In this document: positions 27,705 to 38,802 of the stretch, one piece after another
Position numbering within the stretch: position 1 is the stretch's first letter
Layout of the letters: the number at the start of each line of letters is the position of its first letter
Source of the DNA: Bacillus pumilus
GTDB taxonomy: Bacteria > Bacillota > Bacilli > Bacillales > Bacillaceae
Direction: 5' to 3'
NCBI RefSeq assembly: GCF_024498355.1
Contig: NZ_CP101833.1
Coordinates: forward strand, 1,097,001 to 1,161,000
Length of the DNA stretch: 64,000 bases
Notes under the pieces: model-generated
Database searches by the model: none
Told to the model about the DNA's origin: nothing
What the model saw: the letters and a program-made list of their open reading frames with translations, nothing else
Position numbers and translations under genes: made by a program

Positions 27705-28685
27705 ATGAGCGTACTACTTGAAGTGCAAAACTTAAAAACATATTTTTTTCGAAAAAAGGAACCGATACCTGCTGTTGATGGTGTCGATTTTAGCATCAAC
27801 AGAGGAGAAACTGTCGCATTAGTCGGTGAGTCTGGATCTGGCAAAAGCATTACGTCCTTATCCATTATGGGTCTGATCAATGGGACTGGTGGAAAAATCA
27901 TGGACGGTTCCATCAAGCTTGATGGAAAAGACCTTGTTACATATGGTGAAAAGGAATTATGCAGTATTCGCGGTAATGATGTATCCATGATCTTTCAGGA
28001 ACCCATGACCTCACTTAATCCAGTCTTAACCATCGGGGAACAAATAACAGAAATCCTCATCTATCACAAAAAAATTTCAAAAAAAGAAGCCACCAGAAAA
28101 GCGATTGACCTGCTGAAGCTTGTTGGTTTTTCTCGCCCAGAACAAATCATCAAAGATTATCCGCACCGTTTATCCGGCGGCATGCGGCAACGAGTTATGA
28201 TTGCCATTGCGTTAAGCTGTGATCCGAAGCTTCTCATTGCAGATGAACCAACAACCGCTCTAGATGTCACCATTCAAGCGCAGGTGCTCACCTTGATGAA
28301 AGATTTATGTGCAACATTTGGTACATCGATTCTCCTCATAACACACGATTTAGGTGTTGTGTCTGAAGTGGCAGATCGAGTGATTGTCATGTACTGCGGA
28401 CAGGTAGTTGAAAATGGAACCGTCGAGGAATTGTTTGATGAGCCGCTTCATCCTTACACAGAAGGACTGCTTGAATCGATTCCTGTCATTGATGGAGAGA
28501 TTCAGCCATTAACGGCGATAAAAGGAAATGTCCCTGCGCCAGATCAGCTTCCGGCTGGCTGCCGCTTTGCTCCTAGATGCCCGAAAGTCAAAGATCGCTG
28601 CATGGGGGAATTGCCAAAGCTGAAAACATTAGAAAATGGCAGAAGCGTCAGGTGTTTCTTATATGAGGAGGCAAGCCAAACATGA
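27705..28685 (+). CDS. appD: Oligopeptide ABC transporter, ATP-binding protein
   Basis: AppD is one of two ATPases driving the App oligopeptide importer. The 326-residue protein has Walker A GESGSGKS (about residues 41-48), the signature LSGGMRQR, Walker [15 protein letters not shown] and the H-loop ITHDLG. The cysteine-rich C-terminal OligoHPY tail ([14 protein letters not shown]) is present and in related transporters can carry an iron-sulfur cluster. AAAGGAG precedes the ATG. It overlaps appF by four bases (ATGA). Gene order D-F-A-B-C matches the B. subtilis app operon. Confidence 0.94.
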   Translation: MSVLLEVQNLKTYFFRKKEPIPAVDGVDFSINRGETVALVGESGSGKSITSLSIMGLINGTGGKIMDGSIKLDGKDLVTYGEKELCSIRGNDVSMIFQEPMTSLNPVLTIGEQITEILIYHKKISKKEATRKAIDLLKLVGFSRPEQIIKDYPHRLSGGMRQRVMIAIALSCDPKLLIADEPTTALDVTIQAQVLTLMKDLCATFGTSILLITHDLGVVSEVADRVIVMYCGQVVENGTVEELFDEPLHPYTEGLLESIPVIDGEIQPLTAIKGNVPAPDQLPAGCRFAPRCPKVKDRCMGELPKLKTLENGRSVRCFLYEEASQT

Positions 28686-29704
28686 CACTTGCTGAAAATC
28701 AGCCACAAATGACAGATCTTCCAGAGAAAGAAACCATTCTTGAACTGAAAAATATTCAAAAGCACTTTCCAATTAAAGCGGGAATTTTGCAGAAGAAAGT
28801 AGGTGCGGTCAAAGCTGTTGACGGCATAGACCTCAAGATTTATAAAGGTGAAACGTTAGGCATTGTCGGGGAGTCAGGATGCGGTAAATCGACATTAGGA
28901 CGGACAATGATTCGCTTATATCAACCAACAGAAGGACAAATTCTATTTAAAGGGCAAGATATCTCTCACATATCTGAATCAAAACTAAGACAATCTACAA
29001 GAAAAAACATCCAAATGGTTTTTCAGGATCCCTTTGCATCACTCAACCCTAGAAAAACACTTCGAAGCATCATCAAAGAACCCTACAAAACACATCATTT
29101 ATACTCCTTAAAAGAAAGGAATGAAAAAGTAGAACAGCTTTTATCAAAGGTAGGTCTTCATCCAAGCTTTGCGAATCGCTACCCGCATGAGTTTTCTGGT
29201 GGACAGAGGCAGCGGATCGGCATCGCTCGTGCGCTTGCCATGAATCCCGAGATGATCATAGCAGATGAGCCTGTTTCAGCACTCGACGTATCCATTCAGG
29301 CTCAGGTCATTAATCTGATGGAGGAGCTTCAGGAAGAATTTGACCTGACCTATCTATTTATCTCTCACGACCTAAGTGTGGTCAGGCACATTAGTGATAG
29401 AGTAGGCGTCATGTATCTCGGCAAAATGATGGAGCTTGCCGATAAGCACAGTCTGTACGATGAACCGCTCCATCCGTATACTCAAGCACTGCTTTCTTCT
29501 GTTCCGATCACCCGTAAAAAAGGTCAGGTGAAGAGAGAACGGATTATGCTGCAAGGTGATCTACCAAACCCTGCGAATCCGCCAAAAGGCTGCGTGTTTC
29601 ACACAAGATGCCCGCATGCGAAAGAAATCTGTAAAGAAAAAGCACCAGCATTTCAGGAATTAAGAACGAACCACTTTGTTGCCTGCCATCTCTACGACGC
29701 TTAA
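28682..29704 (+). CDS. appF: Oligopeptide ABC transporter, ATP-binding protein
   Basis: AppF is the second ATPase of the App importer. The 340-residue protein shows Walker A GESGCGKS, Q-loop VFQDPFASLNPRKT, signature FSGGQRQR, Walker B IIADEPVSALDVS and H-loop ISHDLS, then the OligoHPY tail with HTRCPHAKEIC. Its ATG overlaps the appD stop. An 84-base gap separates it from appA. Heterodimer formation with AppD is inferred from the family. Confidence 0.94.
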   Translation: MTLAENQPQMTDLPEKETILELKNIQKHFPIKAGILQKKVGAVKAVDGIDLKIYKGETLGIVGESGCGKSTLGRTMIRLYQPTEGQILFKGQDISHISESKLRQSTRKNIQMVFQDPFASLNPRKTLRSIIKEPYKTHHLYSLKERNEKVEQLLSKVGLHPSFANRYPHEFSGGQRQRIGIARALAMNPEMIIADEPVSALDVSIQAQVINLMEELQEEFDLTYLFISHDLSVVRHISDRVGVMYLGKMMELADKHSLYDEPLHPYTQALLSSVPITRKKGQVKRERIMLQGDLPNPANPPKGCVFHTRCPHAKEICKEKAPAFQELRTNHFVACHLYDA

Positions 29705-29788
29705 AACAGCTTGTATGATCTCATCTTTGAGAGGGGGGATAAAGCGGCATCTGTCAGCATTTCTAAAAAAAGATAGGGGGAATTGTAC

Positions 29789-31423
29789 ATGAAAGGTAGA
29801 AATCAAAAATCCATTCTGGTCAGTTTACTGCTGATCTTTACACTGATACTTGCGGCTTGCTCTGGTGGAAATAAAACATCTGGAGAGAGTGAAAAGAAAT
29901 CCACTGGTAAGCCTGTACAAGGCGGAGACCTTGTCATTGGTTCAATTGCAGAGCCTACGTTATTTAACTCGCTGTATTCAACAGATGTGGCAAGCTCTGA
30001 TATTGAGGAAAGAATCTACAGCTTCTTACTTCAAACAGACGGAAAACTCAACCCGCAGCTATCGCTGGCAGAGGATATTAAAGAATCTGATGACGGCAAA
30101 CAGTTTGATGTGACCATTAGAAAAGGTGTGAAGTTTCATGATGGTGAAGAACTGACTGCTGATGATGTTGTGTTTACATACAGCATTCCGATCAATAAGG
30201 ACTACAACGGAGAGCGTGGATCAGGCTTTGAAGTATTAGATTCTGTCAAAAAGACAGGGGATTACTCTATTGAATTCAAGCTCAATAAAAAAGATCCGTA
30301 TTTTTATAATGTCACACTAGGAAGCTATGGCATTTTGCCTAAGCATATTTTAGGTGATGTGCCTGTCAAGGATCTCGGCGAAAATGAATTTAACCGAAAA
30401 AAACCAATCGGTTCAGGTCCATTTAAATTTGCAGAGTGGAAAGAAGGAAACTATGTCAAACTAGAAGCCTTTGATGATTATTGGGATGGCCGTCCATACC
30501 TTGATACGGTCACCATTAAAACCATTCCTGATCAAAATGCAGCCATTGCCCAGCTATCAGCAGGTGATATTGATTTCTTTGCTGTACCGGGAGCAGAGCT
30601 GCAAACAGCTGAAAAAGTCAGCAACGTCAAAATTGAATCTGATCTAGGGCTCAATTATTCATATATTGGCTGGAACCAGAAAAATGATCTCTTCAAAAGT
30701 AAAAAGGTCCGCCAAGCTCTTACACATGCCATTGATCGTCAAACGATTGTCGATCAAGTGTTAGATGGAGACGGTAAAGTAGCCAACATTCCGGAAAGTC
30801 CGCTGTCATGGAACTACCCAAAGACTGAAAATGTCCCAGTGTTTGAATTTGACCAAGAAAAAGCGAAAAAGATGCTCAAAGAAGAGGGCTGGGAGGATTC
30901 AGATGGAGATGGCTATCTTGATAAGGATGGCAAAAAGTTCTCCTTTGTATTGAAGACGAACCAAGGAAACAAAGTGCGTGAAGATATCGCTGTCGTTGTA
31001 CAGCAGCAGCTCAAAGAAATTGGCGTTGAAGCGAAGCCGCAAATTGTGGAGTTCAGTGCATTAATTGAACAGACCACACCGCCTAAGTGGGATTATGATG
31101 CTTTGTTGCTTGGCTGGAGCCTTGCAACATTCCCTGATCAGTTCAGCATCTTCCACTCAAGTCAGTCAGAAAAAGGCTTGAATAACATTTGGTATAAAAA
31201 TGAAGAGGTCGATCAGCTGCTAGTTGATGCGAAGAACTTAAGCGATCGAAAAGAATATTCGAAGGCGTATGAAAAAATTTATGAGCTGATCGCAGAAGAC
31301 CAGCCGTATACGTTCCTTTATTATGCCAACTCACATCGTGCAATGCCATCTAATCTCCAAGGCTATTCTTACCACCCAAAAGATGAGTATTACAAAATCG
31401 AAAAATGGTGGATTGAACAGTAG
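29789..31423 (+). CDS. appA: Oligopeptide-binding lipoprotein, intact
   Basis: AppA is the extracytoplasmic peptide receptor of App. The 544-residue lipoprotein has a signal with LAAC (Cys24) and a family 5 solute-binding domain (GGDLVIGS, VKFHDGEELTADDVVFTY, GSGPFKFAEW, then the two-lobe C-terminal half ending KDEYYKIEKWW). The ATG after AGGGGG was preferred to a TTG two codons earlier. In B. subtilis 168 the orthologous gene is disrupted by a frameshift; here the frame is complete, so App should be functional. A hairpin follows before appB. Confidence 0.93.
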   Translation: MKGRNQKSILVSLLLIFTLILAACSGGNKTSGESEKKSTGKPVQGGDLVIGSIAEPTLFNSLYSTDVASSDIEERIYSFLLQTDGKLNPQLSLAEDIKESDDGKQFDVTIRKGVKFHDGEELTADDVVFTYSIPINKDYNGERGSGFEVLDSVKKTGDYSIEFKLNKKDPYFYNVTLGSYGILPKHILGDVPVKDLGENEFNRKKPIGSGPFKFAEWKEGNYVKLEAFDDYWDGRPYLDTVTIKTIPDQNAAIAQLSAGDIDFFAVPGAELQTAEKVSNVKIESDLGLNYSYIGWNQKNDLFKSKKVRQALTHAIDRQTIVDQVLDGDGKVANIPESPLSWNYPKTENVPVFEFDQEKAKKMLKEEGWEDSDGDGYLDKDGKKFSFVLKTNQGNKVREDIAVVVQQQLKEIGVEAKPQIVEFSALIEQTTPPKWDYDALLLGWSLATFPDQFSIFHSSQSEKGLNNIWYKNEEVDQLLVDAKNLSDRKEYSKAYEKIYELIAEDQPYTFLYYANSHRAMPSNLQGYSYHPKDEYYKIEKWWIEQ

Positions 31424-31436
31424 GCAGCTTGTGAAG

Positions 31437-31460
31437 AAGGGGAGTCTTCTCCCCTTTTTA
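31437..31460 (+). terminator. Hairpin between appA and appB, partial terminator
   Basis: AAGGGGAG and CTCCCCTT close a four-base loop and are followed by T5. Inside an operon, directly after the binding-protein gene, such hairpins commonly protect or end part of the transcripts so that the receptor is made in excess. Confidence 0.75.
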
Positions 31461-31500
31461 TATCACAGTATGGCCATCCGATGAAAAAGGAGTTGTGCAC

Positions 31501-32451
31501 ATGGTTACATATATCATTAGAAGGACATTGCTTTCCATTCCCATCTTGTTTGGTATTACGATTTTGTCCTTTGCCATTATGAAAGCAGCACCAGGCGATC
31601 CGATGTCACTCATGATGGACCCTACCATTAGTGCCGCAGACCGGGAAGCCTTTATTGATAAGTACGGCTTGAACGATCCCGAATATGTGCAATATATGAA
31701 ATGGCTTGGCAATATGCTACAAGGTGATTTTGGCACATCCATTGTAAAAAAGGGAACCCCCGTGGCTGATTTGATCTTTGCGCGGCTGCCAAATACCCTC
31801 ATCCTCATGATTTTTTCTACATTAGTTGCCCTGATCATCGCCATCCCATTGGGTGTCCTTTCAGCAAAACGTCCGTATACAAAGTTTGACTATGGCATTA
31901 CGGTTACATCATTTATCGGACTGGCTATTCCGAATTTTTGGTTTGGTCTGATCCTCATTATGGTGTTATCTGTGAATCTAGGGTGGTTCCCAACTGGTGG
32001 AGTCTCTACCTTGAATGCCGATTTTAATGTGTTTGACCGGCTTCATCACATCATTTTACCAGCCTTTGTTTTAGCAACTGCTGATATGGCAGGGCTCACG
32101 CGTTACACAAGGTCGAGTATGCTGGATGTCATGCGGCAGGATTACATTCGCACTGCACGAGCGAAAGGCTTCAGAGAAAACAAAGTCATCTTCAAGCATG
32201 GCTTAAGAAACGGTTTGATGCCTGTCATTACGATTTTTGGCCTCATGATTCCATCCTTTATTGGCGGCGCGGTCGTGGTGGAACAAATATTCACATGGCC
32301 CGGTCTTGGAAAGCTGTTCATCGATTCTGCCTTTTCAAGAGATTATCCGGTGATTATGGCGATGACCGTTATTTCCGCAGTGCTAGTGGTTGTTGGAAAC
32401 TTAATAGCGGATATTTTATATGCGATCGTTGATCCGCGTATTGAGTATTAG
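31501..32451 (+). CDS. appB: Oligopeptide ABC transporter, permease
   Basis: AppB is one of the two permease subunits of App. The 316-residue membrane protein has six predicted segments, the N-terminal ILFGITILSFAIMKAAPGDP family start, and the EAA loop ARAKGFRENKVIFKHGLRN near residue 215, which contacts the ATPases. The ATG with AAAGGAG at eight bases was preferred to a GTG two codons earlier. It precedes appC by 18 bases. Confidence 0.94.
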   Translation: MVTYIIRRTLLSIPILFGITILSFAIMKAAPGDPMSLMMDPTISAADREAFIDKYGLNDPEYVQYMKWLGNMLQGDFGTSIVKKGTPVADLIFARLPNTLILMIFSTLVALIIAIPLGVLSAKRPYTKFDYGITVTSFIGLAIPNFWFGLILIMVLSVNLGWFPTGGVSTLNADFNVFDRLHHIILPAFVLATADMAGLTRYTRSSMLDVMRQDYIRTARAKGFRENKVIFKHGLRNGLMPVITIFGLMIPSFIGGAVVVEQIFTWPGLGKLFIDSAFSRDYPVIMAMTVISAVLVVVGNLIADILYAIVDPRIEY

Positions 32452-32469
32452 AAGGGAGCTGAAGCACAA

Positions 32470-33384
32470 TTGGCACAGCCTAATATGGGAACACCACCTG
32501 TTGATCTCAAATTAAAGGAAGGCCTTCCGCCAAAACCTGAGACGATGCTGCGTTTATTTTGTGAGAAATTTTTCAAAAATAAATTGGCGGTTGCCGGCTC
32601 CGTTATTTTATTGGTGATCATCTTTTCGGCCATTTTTGCTCCATTGATCGCCCCTTACGCACCAGAGCAGCAAGATTTATTGAAGCGGCTCCAGCCGCCA
32701 AGTGCAGAGCATTTTATGGGAACTGACAAGTTTGGCCGCGATATTTTTTCAAGGGTGCTTTATGGAGCGCGTGTCTCTCTTTTAGTTGGCTTCGTCTCAG
32801 TGGTCGGAGCGATCACCATTGGCACCGTCGTTGGAGCGGTAGCAGGCTACTTTAAAGGATTTGTTGATTCTGTATTAATGAGGTTTGTTGATGTCGTGCT
32901 GTCTATTCCGGACATCTTTCTATTGATCACGCTAGTGACGATTTTCAAACCGAGCATTGATAAATTGATTTTGATCTTTGCTTTGACCGGCTGGACAACA
33001 ACCGCCAGACTGATCCGCAGTGAATTCTTATCCCTGCGAACAAGGGAATTCGTATTGGCGGCAAGAACGATTGGAACGAAAAACCATGTCATCATCTTTT
33101 CGCATATTTTACCGAACTGTATCGGTCCTATCATCGTCTCTGCTACGTTGAAAGTAGGTTCCGTCATTTTAGCAGAATCGACGCTCAGCTATCTAGGGTT
33201 TGGCATTCAGCCGCCAACGGCGAGCTGGGGCAACATGCTGCAAGATGCACAAAATTTCTCGATTATGGTGCAGGCATGGTGGTATCCGCTTTTCCCAGGT
33301 TTACTGATCCTGCTCACCGTCCTATGCTTTAATTTCTTAGGAGATGGACTGAGAGATGCGCTTGACCCTAAAAAACTAAAGTAA
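32470..33384 (+). CDS. appC: Oligopeptide ABC transporter, permease
   Basis: AppC is the second permease. The 304-residue protein has a long cytoplasmic N-terminus (about 35 residues, OppC_N region), six membrane segments, [20 protein letters not shown] after the first loop (cited as GTDKFGRD), and the EAA loop [20 protein letters not shown]. It starts with TTG behind GGGAG at 11 bases; a later ATG would remove part of the conserved N-terminus. It closes the app operon; I see no strong terminator after it. Confidence 0.92.
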   Translation: MAQPNMGTPPVDLKLKEGLPPKPETMLRLFCEKFFKNKLAVAGSVILLVIIFSAIFAPLIAPYAPEQQDLLKRLQPPSAEHFMGTDKFGRDIFSRVLYGARVSLLVGFVSVVGAITIGTVVGAVAGYFKGFVDSVLMRFVDVVLSIPDIFLLITLVTIFKPSIDKLILIFALTGWTTTARLIRSEFLSLRTREFVLAARTIGTKNHVIIFSHILPNCIGPIIVSATLKVGSVILAESTLSYLGFGIQPPTASWGNMLQDAQNFSIMVQAWWYPLFPGLLILLTVLCFNFLGDGLRDALDPKKLK

Positions 33385-33562
33385 GGTTTACACCTTCATA
33401 ACAAGTTGAATGGGACTTTGCAATACGTTCTCCGTTTCCTTGATGAAATAAAGAAATGCAAACCGTCATTCGTTCAGCTGGAAGTTTTGATAAAGTTGGA
33501 ATAATTTCTCTATCCCTTGCCCATACTGTGGACAACAGTTTTTAAAAAGTGAGGGATTGGTT

Positions 33563-34315
33563 ATGTTATTTCTTCATGACGTATGGGTGAATTGGTTTGA
33601 AGGGGAAGAAAATGGCTACAATGTGTGCCATTTTCATGAGTGGCGCAAGGAGGACAGTGTCGAATTGTTAGATCAAGTGCCTTTACTCAAGGTGCAGAGT
33701 CCTTTGTTTGATTACATAGAGAATGATCTATCAGAGCTGCCGAAAACGCTGCTAGAATCTGTATTTGAGAAATCATATATTCGAAAAAATCATGAACGGC
33801 GAAAATTAGAGTATTGCTTTGTCGTAACCGACGGCATCCGAATCATTGCTGTTGATACGATTGGGTATTCCATTCCTGTGAGAAAAAGCCGCTTAATCCC
33901 AAGACAGGAGCAACTGGTGTACGAAATGGTGAAAGATGTAAAGGCAGAGGAATATGAATTCTCTAAAGACAGTCTTGAGTCGACGAAAGAGTATCATATT
34001 TTATCATTGCCGCCGCAGCACATCAGTGGATTAACGAGAAAAGAAAGACAGCTGAAGCAGCTCATGTTTATGGCGCTCGATCAATTAAAAGGACTTCAAA
34101 ATAGGGCAGAAATTGCGTATTGGTATACGGAATGGAATCCACGTATGTACAACCAAATCAAACGAATGTCATTCGAGGAAATTTGGAACATGCTTTACAA
34201 TGAAACAATTGACGGGTGGTCTGAAAACCATTTAGCATTCTGTGAAAAAATGATTAAAGGACAGCCGTTTTTCGAAAAGCTTTGGGAAATGGAAAACGAG
34301 TCAAAAGTGAATTAG
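33563..34315 (+). CDS. yjbA: YjbA (UPF0736 family)
   Basis: The 250-residue cytoplasmic protein belongs to the UPF0736 family of Bacillus, function unknown. It begins [20 protein letters not shown], rich in aromatic residues, and contains an ITDGIR-like strand and [21 protein letters not shown] helix (cited by its start, [11 protein letters not shown]). The chosen ATG follows GAGGG; a TTG two codons earlier lies too close. Position between app and trpS equals that in B. subtilis. The 178 bases upstream hold no signal I can name. Confidence 0.85.
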   Translation: MLFLHDVWVNWFEGEENGYNVCHFHEWRKEDSVELLDQVPLLKVQSPLFDYIENDLSELPKTLLESVFEKSYIRKNHERRKLEYCFVVTDGIRIIAVDTIGYSIPVRKSRLIPRQEQLVYEMVKDVKAEEYEFSKDSLESTKEYHILSLPPQHISGLTRKERQLKQLMFMALDQLKGLQNRAEIAYWYTEWNPRMYNQIKRMSFEEIWNMLYNETIDGWSENHLAFCEKMIKGQPFFEKLWEMENESKVN

Positions 34316-34350
34316 AAAAAGCTTGCAGCGTGATGAGCTGCAAGCTTTTT

Positions 34351-34352
<2 letters not shown>
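34316..34352. terminator. Bidirectional terminator between yjbA and trpS
   Basis: AAAAAGCTTGCAGC and its complement enclose a seven-base loop, with A and T runs on both sides. Confidence 0.92.
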
Positions 34353-35355
<1,003 letters not shown>

Positions 35356-35368
35356 TCATTTCTTCAAT

Positions 35369-35623
35369 ATAAAAAGGCCCACCCATCACTTTTCAACAGA
35401 AAAGGGACGAATGAACCGCGGTACCACCCTTGTTATTTCAATCAGAAATCACTCAAGACGTTGATATCGGAGACTGCTCCGTCTAAGCCTACTCACTTTT
35501 TAGAAGTGTTCGGTTAGCTGCTCCAAAGCCCATTCCATACATGCCATTATCTGCTCACACCGGCCGCAGACTCTCTGTAAATGGTGAATATATGTACTCT
35601 TCTTTTTCATCGCAACAGTATGT
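35369..35623 (-). ncRNA. Trp T-box riboswitch leader of trpS
   Basis: On the minus strand the conserved T-box AAGGGTGGTACCGCGG lies at 35415-35430, with a terminator hairpin and T run downstream (about 35369-35406). Stem I contains AGAGAG and GGTGTGAGCAGA elements, and a UGG triplet at 35530-35532 after GAA is the probable specifier codon for tryptophan. This is a transcriptional T-box: binding of uncharged tRNA-Trp stabilises the antiterminator. Confidence 0.93.
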
Positions 35624-35629
35624 CTATCT

Positions 35630-35658
35630 ATTATAAAGGATGACCATGAAAAAGTCAC
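35630..35658 (-). promoter_or_regulatory. Promoter of the T-box-trpS unit
   Basis: GTGACT and TATAAT spaced by 17 bases on the minus strand, about seven bases before the expected leader start. Confidence 0.65.
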
Positions 35659-35903
35659 GAAGCCCTTGTGTGACCTTCTCATCATGTCGTTTGACACTTT
35701 AAATTTTAGATAAAATAACAACTATCTGTCAGAATTTTTTAAAAAAGGATGATTAATTATATGTATAAAACATTATTCTTGCTGAATTTGTTTAATTATT
35801 TTAATCAATTTACGCTTTAATTTGTTGAAGTGATTGAGACTTTAGTTTATAAAAATCCCTCTTTATCCCCATTTACGTTTTTTAAAAATATGTGAAATTG
35901 ATA

Positions 35904-35932
35904 TTGCAATAAATTATTCTATTCATTATAAT
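35904..35932 (+). promoter_or_regulatory. opp promoter
   Basis: TTGCAA and TATAAT are spaced by 17 bases, about 170 bases upstream of oppA. The -10 element sits in a perfect 16-bp palindrome, ATTCATTATAATGAAT (35921-35936). The stretch 35660-35900 between the trpS promoter and this one is AT-rich and shows nothing else I can support. Confidence 0.65.
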
Positions 35933-35972
35933 GAATTTGTTCACACGTTTGTGCTAGGCTCTTTACATAGTG

Positions 35973-35987
35973 AAAATTCAGAAAAAA
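35973..35987 (+). promoter_or_regulatory. Candidate CodY box in the opp leader
   Basis: AAAATTCAGAAAAAA matches 11 of 15 positions of the CodY consensus. It lies about 40 bases downstream of the -10 element, where CodY could block elongation. CodY control of opp would fit nutrient regulation of peptide uptake. Confidence 0.45.
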
Positions 35988-36100
35988 CAAAAGAAATAGA
36001 AAGTAAGCTATTTAGGGACTTTTTTACGCTATTTCTTAAATCTGAATCTCATCTTCTATCGAGACCTTTGAACTAAAACATATTATAAGGGGGAATACAG

Positions 36101-37738
36101 TTGAAAAAGCGTTGGTCTGTTGTTACTTTAATGCTTATTTTCACACTTGTATTAAGCGCTTGTGGTTTCAGCGGAAACAAATCAGGCGACAGCACGAGCA
36201 GTTCTGGAGAGGCTAAAACAACATTAAATGTGAATATCTCCACTGAGCCTTTTTCTCTACATCCGGGACTGGCAAATGATTCAACTTCAGGAAGTGTCAT
36301 CCGTCAGACTTTTGAGGGATTAACAAGAATTAACGCTGAAGGAAAGCCAGAAAATGCGATGGCTTCTGATATCAAAACAAGTGCTGATGGTAAAACATAC
36401 ACATTCACACTTCGTGATGCAAAATGGTCTAATGGTGACCCTGTTAAAGCAGAAGATTTCGAATATGCTTGGAAATGGGCATTAGATCCTAAAAATGAAT
36501 CTCAATATGCTTACCAGCTTTACTATATTAAAGGTGCTGAAGCAGCAAACAAAGGGAAAGCGAAAGTTGCTGATGTTGGCATTAAAGCTAAAGACGACAA
36601 AACGCTTGTAGTTGAGCTTGAGAACCCAACACCGTTCTTTACTGAACTAACTGCATTCTATACGTATATGCCAGTCAACAAAAAAGTGGCTGAAAAGAAT
36701 AAAAACTGGTACACAAATGCTGGTGAAAACTACGTATCTAACGGACCATTTGCTCTTACTAAATGGAAACATGGCGGTTCTATCACGCTTGAGAAGAACA
36801 ATGAATACTGGGATAAAGATACTGTAAAATTGAAAAAGATTAACATGTCTATGATCAAAGATACAAACACTGAGCTTAGCATGTTCGAAAAAGGCGAGCT
36901 TGACTGGGCTGGTTCTCCAACTGGAAACCTTCCTACTGAGTCTCTAAAAACATTGAAAAATAAAGGCAATCTTAAGATCCAGACGATTGCAGGTGTTTAT
37001 AATTATAAATTCAACACTGAAGTAAAACCTTTAAACAATGCAAACATCAGAAAGGCACTTGCTTACTCAATCAATCGTCAAGCGATTGTTGACAAAATTA
37101 CACAAGGTGAACAAGTTCCAGCTATGGCAATCGTTCCTCCAACAATGGAAGGTTTCGAGGACAACAAAACTGGCTACTTCAAAGATCATGATGTAGCAAC
37201 TGCAAAAGAATTTCTTGAAAAAGGTGTGAAAGAATTAGGTTATAAGTCAGTTTCTGATCTTCCAGCATTGAAACTTTCTTACAACACGGATGAAGCTCAC
37301 CAAAAGATTGCACAAGCAATTCAAGAAATGTGGAAGAGAGACTTAGGCGTGAAAGTTGAACTTGATAACTCTGAGTGGAACGTTTATATCGATAAACTTC
37401 ACAGTGGAGATTACCAAATCGGACGTATGGGCTGGTTAGGTGATTTCAACGATCCAGTGAACTTCCTTGAGCTTTACAAAGATAAAGACGGTGGAAACAA
37501 TGACACTGGTTGGGAAAGCAAAGAGTATAAACAATTATTGAATGATTCTGCGAAAGAAACAGATAAAACGAAGCGTGAAGAAATGCTGAAAAAAGCAGAA
37601 GAAATTCTCATCAACGATATGCCTATAGCACCAATCTACTTCTACACTCAACTTTGGGTACAAGATCCAAAACTAAAAGGTGTAGTTGTATCTGGACTCG
37701 GTGATGCACAATACAAATGGGCACATTTCGAAAAGTAA
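36101..37738 (+). CDS. oppA: Oligopeptide-binding lipoprotein OppA (Spo0KA)
   Basis: OppA is the receptor of the Opp importer, which in Bacillus takes up peptides for nutrition and the signalling peptides (PhrA, CSF type) that control sporulation and competence. The 545-residue lipoprotein has LSAC (Cys21) and a family 5 solute-binding domain (SLHPGLANDSTSGSVIRQTF cited as SLHPGLAND, FEYAWKWALDP, GRMGWLGDFNDPVNFLELY cited as GRMGWLGDFNDP). It starts with TTG behind AAGGGG. Codon use is rich in A/T-ending but preferred codons, typical of an abundant protein. A large hairpin separates it from oppB. Confidence 0.96.
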   Translation: MKKRWSVVTLMLIFTLVLSACGFSGNKSGDSTSSSGEAKTTLNVNISTEPFSLHPGLANDSTSGSVIRQTFEGLTRINAEGKPENAMASDIKTSADGKTYTFTLRDAKWSNGDPVKAEDFEYAWKWALDPKNESQYAYQLYYIKGAEAANKGKAKVADVGIKAKDDKTLVVELENPTPFFTELTAFYTYMPVNKKVAEKNKNWYTNAGENYVSNGPFALTKWKHGGSITLEKNNEYWDKDTVKLKKINMSMIKDTNTELSMFEKGELDWAGSPTGNLPTESLKTLKNKGNLKIQTIAGVYNYKFNTEVKPLNNANIRKALAYSINRQAIVDKITQGEQVPAMAIVPPTMEGFEDNKTGYFKDHDVATAKEFLEKGVKELGYKSVSDLPALKLSYNTDEAHQKIAQAIQEMWKRDLGVKVELDNSEWNVYIDKLHSGDYQIGRMGWLGDFNDPVNFLELYKDKDGGNNDTGWESKEYKQLLNDSAKETDKTKREEMLKKAEEILINDMPIAPIYFYTQLWVQDPKLKGVVVSGLGDAQYKWAHFEK

Positions 37739-37773
37739 GAGTTATAGTGTAAGAGATCTACGGCAAGGATCTT

Positions 37774-37811
37774 AAGGTATATGGAGGATGTCTCTCCATA
37801 TACCTTTCTTG
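37774..37811 (+). terminator. Hairpin between oppA and oppB, partial terminator
   Basis: A 13-bp perfect stem (AAGGTATATGGAG with its complement) is followed by TTTCTT. The weak T run suggests partial termination or mRNA protection, raising oppA over the downstream genes. Confidence 0.75.
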
Positions 37812-37854
37812 CTGATTAGAGAAATTGTTGTAAAATCATGGAGGTGCAATTCCG

Positions 37855-38799
37855 TTGCTTAAATATATCGGTAAGCGATTAATATATATTTTAATCACAC
37901 TGTTTGTTATTGTAACTGCAACTTTCTTTCTCATGCAGGCAGCACCTGGTGGTCCATTCTCTGGAGAGAAGAAACTTCCTGCTGAAATTGAAGCAAACCT
38001 AAACGAGCACTACGGGTTGGACAAGCCCTTATTTGTTCAATATGTAAGCTACTTAGGTTCCGTTGCAACATTAGATTTTGGCCCCTCATTTAAATATAAA
38101 GGACAAACCGTAAATGACTTAATCAGTTCTGGATTCCCCGTTTCCTTTACCCTCGGAATTGAGGCAATTCTCCTCGCATTAGCATTTGGTGTATTGTTTG
38201 GGGTCCTTGCAGCGCTCTATCATAACAAGTGGCAAGACTATACGATTGCCATTTTAACGATCTTTGGAATTTCAGTTCCAAGTTTCATTTTAGCGGCGCT
38301 ACTACAATATGTATTTGCATCTGAGGCAAGCTTCTTTGCGATTTTCCCAGTTGCAGGATGGGAGTCTTGGGCCAGCACCGTACTACCTTCTATTGCACTT
38401 TCCTTCATGCCAATGGCATTTATCGCTAGACTTGCGCGGTCAAGTATGCTTGAAGTACTAAACAGTGACTACATTAGAACGGCTAGAGCGAAAGGATTAA
38501 CGAAAACAGCTGTTACGATCAAACACGCGATTCGAAACGCATTGTTACCTGTCATTACATACATGGGACCAATGGCAGCTTCGGTTTTAACAGGTAGTTT
38601 TGTCGTTGAGAAGATTTTTGGTATTCCTGGCTTAGGCTCTCACTTTGTCACAAGCATTACAAACCGTGATTACACCGTCATCATGGGTGTCACAGTCTTC
38701 TACAGTATTATTCTATTAATCAGTATTCTAGTCGTTGACGTCCTCTACGGTATTATCGATCCTAGAATTAAACTGACGAAGGCGAAGAAAGGGGTCTAA
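37855..38799 (+). CDS. oppB: Oligopeptide ABC transporter, permease OppB
   Basis: OppB is a permease subunit of Opp. The 314-residue protein has six membrane segments, the [16 protein letters not shown] family start and the EAA loop [19 protein letters not shown]. It begins with TTG, eight bases after GGAGGTGC; no ATG is available nearby. oppC follows after three bases. Confidence 0.95.
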   Translation: MLKYIGKRLIYILITLFVIVTATFFLMQAAPGGPFSGEKKLPAEIEANLNEHYGLDKPLFVQYVSYLGSVATLDFGPSFKYKGQTVNDLISSGFPVSFTLGIEAILLALAFGVLFGVLAALYHNKWQDYTIAILTIFGISVPSFILAALLQYVFASEASFFAIFPVAGWESWASTVLPSIALSFMPMAFIARLARSSMLEVLNSDYIRTARAKGLTKTAVTIKHAIRNALLPVITYMGPMAASVLTGSFVVEKIFGIPGLGSHFVTSITNRDYTVIMGVTVFYSIILLISILVVDVLYGIIDPRIKLTKAKKGV

Positions 38800-38802
38800 C
38801 AC

